Assembly: GCA_963836085.1 (NCBI GenBank)
Contig: CAWIHT010000018.1
Location: 1-64,000 of the forward strand
Reading direction: 5' to 3'
Length of the DNA stretch: 64,000 nt
Source of the DNA: JAHEEL01 sp963836085
GTDB lineage: Bacteria; Actinomycetota; Acidimicrobiia; Spongiisociales; UBA5794
The notes below the pieces were generated by a model. The model was given only the letters and a program-made list of their open reading frames with translations. It did not search any database and was not told the origin of the DNA. The first letter of the stretch is position 1, and each line of letters starts with the position of its first letter. A program made the translations under genes and the position numbers. Shown piece by piece: positions 42,392 to 51,084 of this stretch.

Positions 42392-43060
42392 ATGGCAGAG
42401 CAACCGACATCGAAACTGACGCCGGCCGAGCAGCGCAACGCGAGCCCGGAGCGCCTGGTAGTGCTCACCGACGGCGTGATCGCCATCATCATCACGATCT
42501 TGGTGCTCGACATCAGAGTCCCCGAGTTGGGATCCGGGCAATCGCTCGCGGAGTCGCTCACCGAGATACGTCCGACGTTCGTATCGTTCGTGATCAGCTT
42601 CCTCCTGGTCGGGATGTTCTGGACTCTGCACCGGCAGACGTTCAGCCAGGTCCGGTACATCGACCACAACGCGGTGTGGATCAACCTCGTGTTTCTCCTC
42701 TTCCTTTCGCTCGTGCCGTTCGCATCCTCGACCCTCGGCGAGTACTCCACGGAGCCGACGGCGCTTCACCTGTATGGCGTAGTCCTGATCGCCGCTTCGC
42801 TGCTCCGCATCGCTCTTAACGCCTACTTCCAGACCCACCCGGGCCTGCTGTGGCAGGCGTCATCGAAGGATTCGCGTCGGCTGATCGGCATCACCACGTC
42901 GGCGCCAATTGTGGTGTACGTGTTGGCGATGGTGGCTGCGAATTGGTCGACCACGCTCAGCCTGATCCTGTATTTCTCGATCCCCTTGCTCTACTTCGCG
43001 GCGGTCGCCCTGATCAATGCGGACCCGAGAACCAAGGGCGTGGCAGACGACCTGAGCTGA
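42392..43060 (+). CDS. TMEM175 (DUF1211)-family potassium channel
   Basis: A 222-residue membrane protein with six predicted helices. The first carries RLVVLTDGVIAIIITILVLD, the family's FSDGVxAI-type pore motif in slightly altered form. Bacterial TMEM175 proteins assemble as tetramers and conduct potassium with modest selectivity. The ATG at 42392 is taken as start. A hairpin follows the stop. Confidence 0.82.
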   Translation: MAEQPTSKLTPAEQRNASPERLVVLTDGVIAIIITILVLDIRVPELGSGQSLAESLTEIRPTFVSFVISFLLVGMFWTLHRQTFSQVRYIDHNAVWINLVFLLFLSLVPFASSTLGEYSTEPTALHLYGVVLIAASLLRIALNAYFQTHPGLLWQASSKDSRRLIGITTSAPIVVYVLAMVAANWSTTLSLILYFSIPLLYFAAVALINADPRTKGVADDLS

Positions 43061-43061
43061 C

Positions 43062-43101
43062 GAGAAACCGCCCCCGCCGGTGATCGGCGAGAGCGGTTCT
43101 C
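43062..43101. terminator. hairpin between convergent genes
   Basis: GAGAAACCGC (43062-43071) pairs with GCGGTTCTC (43093-43101) with one bulged A, and the stop of the TMEM175 gene is 2 bases upstream. There is no clear T-run, so it may serve as a weak bidirectional terminator. Confidence 0.4.
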
Positions 43102-43141
43102 CGATTCCCGAGGCGATCGTCGGCCGCGGGACGGTCTGTGG

Positions 43142-43645
43142 CTAGTAGTTGACGGTGCCGGTCAGCGTTGCGGTCCACGGACTGTTCGTCAGACACATGA
43201 GCGGGTCAGTGTCGGGGTCACAATCGTCGCGGAACGTGAGGTCAACGTCGTAGACCACTGTTGCGGCTCCGGTGGCCTCTGCGAAGCGACCGGTTCCACC
43301 GTCGAACGTGATCGGTGATCCGTTGTCGATCTCCGGGTAGTCATAGGTTCCGTAGAGCTCGTCGCCGCTGCTATCGATGATGGTCACCCGTCCGTCGTCG
43401 ACGACGTCGTCTTCGGGGCAGTGCGCCCAGGTCGTGGTGATCGATCCGAGGTCCGGATCCTCTCCGGAAGCTTCGGTCATCGTCGTGACCACCTGACACT
43501 GATCGGTCGCTCCCCAATGGACTTCGCCGGTGAACGATGCATCCATCGGGTGATCGGTCGCTCCACTACTGCATGACGAAGCGCCAAGCATCGTCAGCGT
43601 GAGGAGTCCGACTGCAGCCGTACCGACCATCCATCGTCTCAGCAT
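43142..43645 (-). CDS. secreted lipoprotein of unknown function
   Basis: The 167-residue precursor has a signal peptide (WMVGTAAVGLLTLTMLGASSC) ending in a lipobox Cys near residue 26. The mature part is beta-rich and contains FDGGTGRFAEATGAATV, a motif seen in allene-oxide-cyclase-like small barrels and other secreted actinobacterial proteins. AAAGGAAG precedes the ATG. Four cysteines in the mature part could form disulfides. It is divergent from the BTAD regulator. Confidence 0.7.
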   Translation of the reverse strand: MLRRWMVGTAAVGLLTLTMLGASSCSSGATDHPMDASFTGEVHWGATDQCQVVTTMTEASGEDPDLGSITTTWAHCPEDDVVDDGRVTIIDSSGDELYGTYDYPEIDNGSPITFDGGTGRFAEATGAATVVYDVDLTFRDDCDPDTDPLMCLTNSPWTATLTGTVNY

Positions 43646-43760
43646 GATGGCTTCCTTTCTGTTGCGCGCATCATCCGCGATGCCGATCCAGAAACAGTCC
43701 AAACGACCCCAGCACGCGCGGAGATTGATCAGGTACGATGCACCGGAAGGCGATCGTCAT

Positions 43761-46682
43761 ATGCGGTTCGAGATTCTTGGCCCGATACGGGCCGTGGACG
43801 GTGACGCCGAGGTCGATCTCGGCGGCCCCCGGCAGCAACGCGTCCTCGCTGTGCTCCTCGCGGCCGCGCCGGATGCTGTCAGTGTCGATCAGCTCATCGA
43901 CGAGGTGTGGGGCGAGACGCCGCCGGGCACTGCTTCACACGTTGTCCGGACGTACCTCTCCAACCTCAAGAAGGCGATCGGCGATCGAGTCGTCTCAGAT
44001 GGGCAGCACTATCGGATCAATCTGAACGGTGACTCAATCGATGCGGTCGAGTTCGGCAGTGTGCTCAGCGATGCCCGCTCGTACTTCCCGGCCGACCCGC
44101 TGCGGGTCTCGAAGCTACTTCGCGAGAGCTCCCAGCTCTGGCGCGGGCGGCCGTTCGGCAACCTCGGCGACGACGCACCGCTGCTCATGCGGCGATCATT
44201 TGAGCTCGAGGAAACGAGGATGCAGTCGATCGAGCTCCTCGTGGAGGCAGAGCTCGCACTCGGTCACCACGAAGAGGTGCTGCCCAAACTCGAAGGGTTC
44301 GTGCGCGAGCATCCCTTGCGGGAGCGACTTCGTCGGGCGCTCATGCTGGGGCTGTACCGAAGTGGCCGTCAGGCCGATGCGCTCCGGGTCGGATGGAGCC
44401 TTCGCACTTCGCTCGTCGAGGAGCTCGGAATCGAACCGTCGGCCGAGACGAGAGCGCTTGAAGACCGGATCCTCGTCCAGGACCCGAGACTCGATCTTCG
44501 ACCGCCGACGAACCTTCCTGCGTTCGTCTCCTCGTTCGTGGGTCGGCGCGGCGAGATGGCCGAAGTGAGCAAGCTTCTCGATGTCGACCGGCTCGTGACG
44601 CTTGTGGGAGTCGGCGGCGTTGGGAAGACCCGGCTCGCGAGGCAGGTGGCGTATGCAATGCTCGATCGGTTTCCCGACGGTGTCTGGTGGGCCGACCTCT
44701 CGACGCTGCCGCCCGACGGAAGCCCGGCGGCGAAGACGGCCGAGGTCTTCGGTCTTGCCGAGCAGCCAGGTGTCGACGTCGTGGCGCTCCTCGGTCGTTT
44801 TCTGGCCCAGCGCCAATGCCTTCTGATCTTCGACAACTGCGAGCATGTTATCGACGCTGTAGCCGTTCTCGCATCGGAACTCCTCGAGCAGGCCGATGAC
44901 CTGACCGTGCTCGCAACGAGTCGCAAGGCGCTTCGAACGACGGGGGAAGTTCGATACATTGTTCCGCCGATGAGTCTCCCAATCGGCACTACCGGGACAT
45001 CCGACGCCGAACGGCTCTTCGTGGAGCGTTCAACACAGATCGATGGCGACTTCACGGTCACCGATCATGTTCAACGCGATATCGCCGACATCTGCCGCGT
45101 CCTCGAAGGGCTCCCACTTGCCATCGAGATGGCCGCCGGGCGCGTGAACACGTTGAGCCCCGGTGAGATCGCACGGCGTGCCTCCTGGCACGGCGAACTC
45201 GTGAACGAGGACGCCGGCGCGCCGGAGCGTCATCGGAGTCTCTCGGCAACGATCGACTGGAGCTACAGACTTCTGTCGGCACAGCAGCAGGCGCTCTTCG
45301 ACCGGCTAACAGTGTTCGTTGGTTCTTTCGACGTCGCTGCGGCGAACGCCATCGCAGGGTGGGACCCGCTGCCAGCAGAGGATGTCGACGCCTACCTTGC
45401 GGCGCTGGTCGACGCGTCGATGGTGGCGACCGAGCGGTCACCGGGAGGGAGCGTTCGCTATCGGTTGCTCGACTCGCTGCGCTCGTACGGAAGGACGCGA
45501 CTTGCGGAGCGTGGAGAGCGAGATGTCGTTGGTCAACTCCACAGTGGCTACTTCCTCGGAGCGATCGAGGAAGCGGCGAGTGTCTGGTTCACTCCCGCGT
45601 ACTCACTGGCTATAGAATCCGTCGCCCCGATGAATGACGACCTCCTCGCTGCCCTCGAGTGGTCGTTGGATCACGAGGAACGCTCCGCCACGCTTTCGGC
45701 GGCGGTAGGCCTTGTCGGCTACTGGTTCTGGCGCGGTGATCCCGCGAGTGCCTACCGATACGGGAAGTGGATGCTCGACGGCTCCGATGATGTGCCAGAC
45801 CACCTGCGGGCCGCTGCCCTCCTATGCGTCGGTTTCGGATCCCAACTGACCGGCGACTTTGCCGGCGCCGGAGAGGCATTGGGGACCGCGGTTCGACTCC
45901 TCGAGGCTACCGACGAGTGGAAGCTCCTGTTGTGGGCCTACAACGGGCAAGGCCAGGGCGGCGTCTTTCTCGGGATGCCGGATCTTGTCTCCGAGATGGG
46001 TCGTCGAATCCTGGAGGTGTGCGACAAGCACGGCGCACGCCTCCCTCGGGCCTACGGTCTTGCCTTGCTCGGCGAGGCTGAGTTCTTCGGTGACGGTGAT
46101 TTCGAGGTCGCTCGTCGTTCATTCTCGGAGGCCATCCCACTGTTCCGCGAACTCGGCGACGAGGCGGGGCTCACCATGTTCGGGCTCGGAGTGCTGGCTG
46201 CCACCGAGGCGCTCATGCTCGATTTCGAGTCGGCAGAGCGGCACGCAGTGGAAGCAAGCACCATCGGAGGACCCGGCTGGTCGGCAACCGGCCTCATAAT
46301 CCTGGGCGGATACGTTCTGCACCCCAAGGGCGAGATCGATCGAGCCGACCTCGTCACGAGGCGCGGCCTCGAGCAGGCCCACGAGCGATCGATGGAGGCT
46401 TGGGCGCGTCCCGCTCTGCTGATCCTCGGTCGAATCGCCGTACAGCGAGGTCAGTGGGAAGCAGCCGCACGCTACTTCGGAGGGTCCCGGCCCCACCTCC
46501 CGCCGTGGGGTCAGCATCGCCGGTGGTGGAATCTCGAACCGCAGGTTCTTGCCGCCCTCGGCGAGGACCGGTATCGGGAGATCGCGACGGATGCCGGGAT
46601 CGAACCGCTCGACAGTCTCGTCGACTGGGCACTCGGATCGGACCAGCAGCCAGATCACTATCGGTCGATCTCCGGGTCCTGA
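43761..46682 (+). CDS. AfsR/SARP-type regulator with BTAD and NB-ARC ATPase domains
   Basis: A 973-residue signalling regulator. Residues 1-95 are an OmpR-like winged helix (RFEILGPIRAVDG, SVDQLIDEVWG, VVRTYLSNLKKAI). Residues 98-240 are the BTAD domain. An NB-ARC/STAND ATPase follows with P-loop GVGGVGKTRLA (283-293) and Walker B CLLIFDNCEHV near 355. The rest is TPR-like alpha helices. Such proteins activate target genes after a signal sensed by the ATPase/TPR part. GGAAGG precedes the ATG. Its 3' end overlaps the convergent ABC gene by 25 bp. Targets are not evident; the divergent lipoprotein is one candidate. Confidence 0.88.
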   Translation: MRFEILGPIRAVDGDAEVDLGGPRQQRVLAVLLAAAPDAVSVDQLIDEVWGETPPGTASHVVRTYLSNLKKAIGDRVVSDGQHYRINLNGDSIDAVEFGSVLSDARSYFPADPLRVSKLLRESSQLWRGRPFGNLGDDAPLLMRRSFELEETRMQSIELLVEAELALGHHEEVLPKLEGFVREHPLRERLRRALMLGLYRSGRQADALRVGWSLRTSLVEELGIEPSAETRALEDRILVQDPRLDLRPPTNLPAFVSSFVGRRGEMAEVSKLLDVDRLVTLVGVGGVGKTRLARQVAYAMLDRFPDGVWWADLSTLPPDGSPAAKTAEVFGLAEQPGVDVVALLGRFLAQRQCLLIFDNCEHVIDAVAVLASELLEQADDLTVLATSRKALRTTGEVRYIVPPMSLPIGTTGTSDAERLFVERSTQIDGDFTVTDHVQRDIADICRVLEGLPLAIEMAAGRVNTLSPGEIARRASWHGELVNEDAGAPERHRSLSATIDWSYRLLSAQQQALFDRLTVFVGSFDVAAANAIAGWDPLPAEDVDAYLAALVDASMVATERSPGGSVRYRLLDSLRSYGRTRLAERGERDVVGQLHSGYFLGAIEEAASVWFTPAYSLAIESVAPMNDDLLAALEWSLDHEERSATLSAAVGLVGYWFWRGDPASAYRYGKWMLDGSDDVPDHLRAAALLCVGFGSQLTGDFAGAGEALGTAVRLLEATDEWKLLLWAYNGQGQGGVFLGMPDLVSEMGRRILEVCDKHGARLPRAYGLALLGEAEFFGDGDFEVARRSFSEAIPLFRELGDEAGLTMFGLGVLAATEALMLDFESAERHAVEASTIGGPGWSATGLIILGGYVLHPKGEIDRADLVTRRGLEQAHERSMEAWARPALLILGRIAVQRGQWEAAARYFGGSRPHLPPWGQHRRWWNLEPQVLAALGEDRYREIATDAGIEPLDSLVDWALGSDQQPDHYRSISGS

Positions 46683-48664
46683 GCGGCGGGCTCTTCTTCA
46701 ACGTCCGGGCCGGTGAACTGGGACTCGTAAAGGGCCGCGTACGCGGCACCGAGGTCGAGCAGTTCCTGATGGTTCCCTTGCTCGACGATCTGTCCGTCTT
46801 CCATGACCAGGATGAGGTCGGCGTCGCGAATGGTCGACAAGCGGTGGGCGATGACGAAGCTGGTGCGGTCGGCCCGCAGCGCAGACATCGCTCGCTGCAC
46901 GAGCACCTCGGTCCGGGTATCGACCGAACTCGTCGCCTCGTCCAGGATGAGCAGGGCGGGATCAGCCAGGAACGCCCTGGCGATCGTGATCAACTGCTTC
47001 TCCCCGGCACTGACCGTGCCGCCTTCGTCGTCGATGATCGTGTCGTAGCCATCCGGCAGGTTGGCGACGAACCGGTCGACGTAGGTTGCCCGCGCCGCCT
47101 CGAGGATCGCCGCCTCGGAGGCATTCGGGCGGCCATACGCGATGTTGTCCCTGATGGTTCCTTCGAACAGCCAGGTGTCCTGCAGGACCATGCCGGTCTG
47201 CGAGCGGAGTGCGTCGCGTCGCAGCGTCGAAATATCGACACCGTCGAGCGTGATCTCGCCGGAATCGATGTCATAGAACCGCATGATGAGGTTGACGAGC
47301 GTTGTCTTGCCGGCACCCGTCGGGCCGACGATGGCGACGGTCTGGCCGGGATTCACACGGAAGCTGACATCCTCGATCAGCGGCTGGTCTTCGACATAGC
47401 GGAAGGACACATCGTCGAACGCTACGCGGCCGTGGGCGTCGGTTGGGATCTCGGCGAGGCCCTCATCGGGCGATTCCTCGTCAGCGTCGAGGAGTTCGAA
47501 CACCCGCTCGGCTGATGCGACGCCCGACTGAAGCAGATTGGCCATCGAAGCGATCTGGGTGACCGGGCGAGTGAACAATCGGGAGTACTGGATGAATGCT
47601 TGCACGTCGCCGAGGCTCATGGCGCCGCTGGCAACTCGCAGACCACCGATGACGGCGATGATGACGTAGTTGAGGTTCCCGATCAGCATCGCGATCGGCA
47701 TGATCAGACCCGACAGGAACTGCGCCCCGAAGCTGGCTTGGAACAGTTCCTCGTTCTCGACTTCGAACGTCTCCTGCACCTCGCTCTGACGCCCGAACAC
47801 CTTGACGAGGGCGTGACCCGTGAAGGCCTCCTCGATCTGTGCGTTGAGTTGGCCGGTGCGGCGCCACTGCGTGATGAACTTGGTCTGTGACCGCTTCATC
47901 ACCGTGCCGGCAACAACGACCGTAAGGGGAATTGTCACGAGCGCGATCAACGCGAGCATCCAGGAGATCGAGAGCATCATCGCGAAGACGAATACGACGG
48001 TGAGGAGTGACGTCAACAACTGGCTCATCGTCTGTTGCAGGCTCTGCGAGACATTGTCGATGTCGTTCGTCACGCGGCTCAGGAGTTCGCCGCGCGGCAC
48101 CCGATCGAAGTAGGAGAGCGGGAGGTTGTTGATCTTGTCCTCGACCTCCGAGCGCATTCGCAGCACGGTGTTCTGCACCACGTCGTTGAGGAAGTAGCCC
48201 TGGAGGAATCCCAGCAGGGCAGCGAGTGCGTAGACGACGAGGGCAGCCAGGAGCACGTTGCGCAGCGCTGTGAAGTCGATGCCGACCCCCGGGATCAGGT
48301 CGACGCCGCTGAGCATGTCGGCAAGCTGATCCTGCCCTTGTGCCCTGACCGACTCGATCGCCTGCTCCTTAGTCATCCCCTCGGGGAGGAATCCACCGAC
48401 CACGCCGGAGAAGATGATGTCGGTGGCCCGGCCGAGGATCCTCGGACCCAGCGACGTGAGCGCGACGCTGACGACCGCTGCCACGACGACGCCGGCAACC
48501 TTCATGCGCTCCGGTCGGAGGCGCCTGAGAAGGCGCTTGATGGATGGGCCGAACGAGAGGGGCTTCTGGCCGACCTGGCCGCCGCCGAACGGTCCGCCAT
48601 GGCCGGGTCCTCCCTGGCCGCGAACCCGCTCGGTCTCTTTCATGGCAGGCTGTTTCGAGGTCAT
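46658..48664 (-). CDS. ABC exporter half-transporter (canonical ATP site partner)
   Basis: The 668-residue protein has a Gly-rich N-terminal extension, an exporter membrane domain of six helices (about 60-380) and a nucleotide-binding domain with Walker A GPTGAGKTTL. Its signature is VSAGEKQ and its Walker B LLILDEATSSVD with the catalytic Glu present. The signature is altered (SAGEK for SGGQ). With the preceding gene, whose Walker B carries Asp, this is the pattern of heterodimeric exporters such as LmrCD, BmrCD or TM287/288. The start overlaps the upstream stop by ATGA. Cargo is unknown; drugs or lipids are usual. Confidence 0.88.
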   Translation of the reverse strand: MTSKQPAMKETERVRGQGGPGHGGPFGGGQVGQKPLSFGPSIKRLLRRLRPERMKVAGVVVAAVVSVALTSLGPRILGRATDIIFSGVVGGFLPEGMTKEQAIESVRAQGQDQLADMLSGVDLIPGVGIDFTALRNVLLAALVVYALAALLGFLQGYFLNDVVQNTVLRMRSEVEDKINNLPLSYFDRVPRGELLSRVTNDIDNVSQSLQQTMSQLLTSLLTVVFVFAMMLSISWMLALIALVTIPLTVVVAGTVMKRSQTKFITQWRRTGQLNAQIEEAFTGHALVKVFGRQSEVQETFEVENEELFQASFGAQFLSGLIMPIAMLIGNLNYVIIAVIGGLRVASGAMSLGDVQAFIQYSRLFTRPVTQIASMANLLQSGVASAERVFELLDADEESPDEGLAEIPTDAHGRVAFDDVSFRYVEDQPLIEDVSFRVNPGQTVAIVGPTGAGKTTLVNLIMRFYDIDSGEITLDGVDISTLRRDALRSQTGMVLQDTWLFEGTIRDNIAYGRPNASEAAILEAARATYVDRFVANLPDGYDTIIDDEGGTVSAGEKQLITIARAFLADPALLILDEATSSVDTRTEVLVQRAMSALRADRTSFVIAHRLSTIRDADLILVMEDGQIVEQGNHQELLDLGAAYAALYESQFTGPDVEEEPAAQDPEIDR

Positions 48665-50391
48665 GATGCCTCCGCCGCCATCTGTGAGTCGACGATCTCG
48701 GCGTACGGCCCACACGTCTCCAGCAGCTCGTCATGCGTCCCGAGACCGACGATCCTGCCACTCTCGAGCACGACGATCTGGTCGGCCTCGATGATGGTTG
48801 CGACCCGTTGCGCCACAATGACCACCGTGGCGTCGGCCGTCACCTCGGCGAGGGCGTGCCGGAGGCGGGCATCGGTGGCGACATCGAGTGCGGAGAACGA
48901 GTCGTCGAACAGGTAGACCTCAGGCCGGCGGATGAGCGCCCGGGCAATGGCGAGGCGCTGTCGCTGGCCGCCCGATACGTTCGTTCCGCCTTGGGAGATC
49001 AGCGCATCGAGACCTTCGGGCATGGCTTCGACGAAGTCCCTGGCCTGGGCGATTTCTAAGGCCTCCCACATCTCTTCGTCCGTGGCGTCTGGTTTGCCGT
49101 ATCGGAGGTTCGAGGCAACCGTGCCGGAGAAGAGATAGACCTTCTGTGGCACGAGGCCGATCTTCCCCCAGAGGGTGTCAGGATCGATGTTTCTCACGTC
49201 GACGCCGTCGACGAGCACCCGGCCCTCGGTCGCATCGAAAAGGCGGGGGATGAGGTTCACGAGCGTTGTCTTGCCTGCGCCCGTCGAGCCGATGACGGCG
49301 GTGGTCTGGCCCGGCCGGGCGGTGAAGGTGAGGTTGCTCAAGACCGGATGACTGGCACCCGGATACCGGAATCCCACATTCTCGAATTCAAGCTCGCTGT
49401 GCCGCACGAGGTTCGTGACGCCGTCGGCCGGGGGAACCACCGACGGTTCCGTGTCGAGGACCTCACCGATGCGGTCGGCGGAGACCGACGCACGGGGGAG
49501 GAGCATGAACATGAACGTCGCCATCATCACGGCCATGAGGATCTGGACGAGATAGGACAGGAAGGCCGTCAATGAGCCGATCTGCATGGCGCCGGAATCG
49601 ACCCGGAGACCGCCGAACCAGAGGACGGCGACGCTCGAGAGGTTCATGACCAGCATCACGGCCGGGAAGATCGCCGCCATCCAGCGACCGACGCGGATAG
49701 ACACATTGGTCAGGTCGGTATTGGCTTCGCCGAAACGCTCAGCCTCGATCGGCTCGCGAACGAATGCCCGGACGACCCGGATACCGGTGATCTGCTCGCG
49801 GAGCACCTTGTTGACGGTGTCGAGGCGCCGTTGCATGAGCCGGAACCCGGGGACCATGCGAGACAGCAGGAACGCGATGATGCCCACGAGCACCAGGACC
49901 GTGACGGCGACCAGCCACGCCAGACCAACATCCTCCCGCAGTGCCATGAATACCCCACCGACCATCATGATCGGGGCGGCGATCAGCATGGTGAACGTCG
50001 TGAGCACCAGCATCTGGATCTGCTGAACGTCGTTGGTGTTGCGGGTCAGGAGCGATGGTGCACCGAAGCGGGCCATCTCGCGGCTCGAGAATTCGATCAC
50101 CCGGTGGAAGAACGCCGAGCGCACATCGCGGCCGAACGCCATGGCGGTCCTGGCCCCGAAGTAGACCGCGGTGATCGTGCTCACCGCCTGGATGAGTGAG
50201 ACGAAGAGCATCCACGAGCCGATTCGGATGATGTAGTCGGTGTCGCCCCGCACAACTCCGTTGTCGATGAGGTCGGCGTTGAGGCTCGGCAGGTAGAGCG
50301 CTGCGATGGTGCCGATCGTCTGGAGCGCCACGACGATGATGATCTCTCGCGTGTACGGCCGGAGGTACTGCTTGAGGAGTCGGTACAGCAT
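48661..50391 (-). CDS. ABC exporter half-transporter (degenerate ATP site partner)
   Basis: A 576-residue half-transporter with six N-terminal helices and an NBD: Walker A GSTGAGKTTL, signature NVSGGQRQR, Walker B VYLFDDSFSALD. The residue after the Walker B aspartate is Asp rather than Glu, which marks the non-catalytic site of a heterodimer. The ATG overlaps the tetR stop (TGATG), and the gene overlaps the second half-transporter by 4 bases, so all three are coupled. Confidence 0.88.
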   Translation of the reverse strand: MLYRLLKQYLRPYTREIIIVVALQTIGTIAALYLPSLNADLIDNGVVRGDTDYIIRIGSWMLFVSLIQAVSTITAVYFGARTAMAFGRDVRSAFFHRVIEFSSREMARFGAPSLLTRNTNDVQQIQMLVLTTFTMLIAAPIMMVGGVFMALREDVGLAWLVAVTVLVLVGIIAFLLSRMVPGFRLMQRRLDTVNKVLREQITGIRVVRAFVREPIEAERFGEANTDLTNVSIRVGRWMAAIFPAVMLVMNLSSVAVLWFGGLRVDSGAMQIGSLTAFLSYLVQILMAVMMATFMFMLLPRASVSADRIGEVLDTEPSVVPPADGVTNLVRHSELEFENVGFRYPGASHPVLSNLTFTARPGQTTAVIGSTGAGKTTLVNLIPRLFDATEGRVLVDGVDVRNIDPDTLWGKIGLVPQKVYLFSGTVASNLRYGKPDATDEEMWEALEIAQARDFVEAMPEGLDALISQGGTNVSGGQRQRLAIARALIRRPEVYLFDDSFSALDVATDARLRHALAEVTADATVVIVAQRVATIIEADQIVVLESGRIVGLGTHDELLETCGPYAEIVDSQMAAEAS

Positions 50392-51005
50392 CAGCCTGCC
50401 GGGTCCTCTCCGGCGGTGCTGATGCCGTTCATCAGGACGTCGACGCTCTCGCTCATCACCGGCTTCTCATCGGGCGAGATCAGCGGGTGCGCTGTCGCGA
50501 AGACGAAGCCGCGGAATGCAATTGCCGCTTGGCGTGGGGTGACGCGGATCTCGTCGCTGTTGTGCTCGAAGAGTTCGACCAGCGCTCCCAGAATCGCTGT
50601 GTTTGCGTCCGTCACGTACTGACGAGCGCCGGCCGGAGGCCCGCTGCCGTGTGATCCGGAGGACCGAAGAACCCCGACGAGGGCGCCGACTCGTTCCGAC
50701 CGCTCAACGAGGATCCGTGCCGCCGTCTCGAGTTGGACATCAAGAGGATCAGTGGCAGGGATGGCAGCGATCGCCTGCGAGATCTGCTCCGGGTCCATGC
50801 TGGCCTCGACAGCTGCATGGACTACCGACGCCTTGTCGGGGAAGACCCGGAAGATCGTCCCTTCGGCGATGCCCGCAGCTTCCGCCATCTCGCGCGTCGT
50901 GACGGCCGACCCTTTCTCCAACAGGAGGGGGATGACGGCCTCGACGATTGCCTGCCGACGGTCGTCGGCAGCGAGCGGCCCTGCGCGTTCGTTCCTCTCG
51001 GTCAC
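50391..51005 (-). CDS. TetR-family repressor of the ABC exporter
   Basis: The 204-residue product starts at the GTG at 51005. The helix-turn-helix (about residues 15-60) reads RQAIVEAVIPLLLEKGSAVT, REMAEAAGIAEGTIFRVFPD. An 18-bp perfect palindrome, a textbook TetR operator, lies 15 bases upstream of the start, so the gene and the two ABC genes behind it are probably self-repressed and induced by an exported compound. Confidence 0.88.
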   Translation of the reverse strand: MTERNERAGPLAADDRRQAIVEAVIPLLLEKGSAVTTREMAEAAGIAEGTIFRVFPDKASVVHAAVEASMDPEQISQAIAAIPATDPLDVQLETAARILVERSERVGALVGVLRSSGSHGSGPPAGARQYVTDANTAILGALVELFEHNSDEIRVTPRQAAIAFRGFVFATAHPLISPDEKPVMSESVDVLMNGISTAGEDPAG

Positions 51006-51019
51006 CCGCGCATTGTAGC

Positions 51020-51037
51020 TGAGTGAGCGCTCACTCA
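51020..51037. promoter_or_regulatory. perfect palindromic TetR operator
   Basis: TGAGTGAGCGCTCACTCA is an uninterrupted 18-bp palindrome just upstream of the tetR-ABC operon and downstream of aceE. The GAGTGAGYGCTCACTC-like core resembles operators of TetR exporter regulators. Confidence 0.75.
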
Positions 51038-51084
51038 CTCCATACGAGCTCGAGCCGGCCACCGGTACCTCGAGCAACGCTGGT

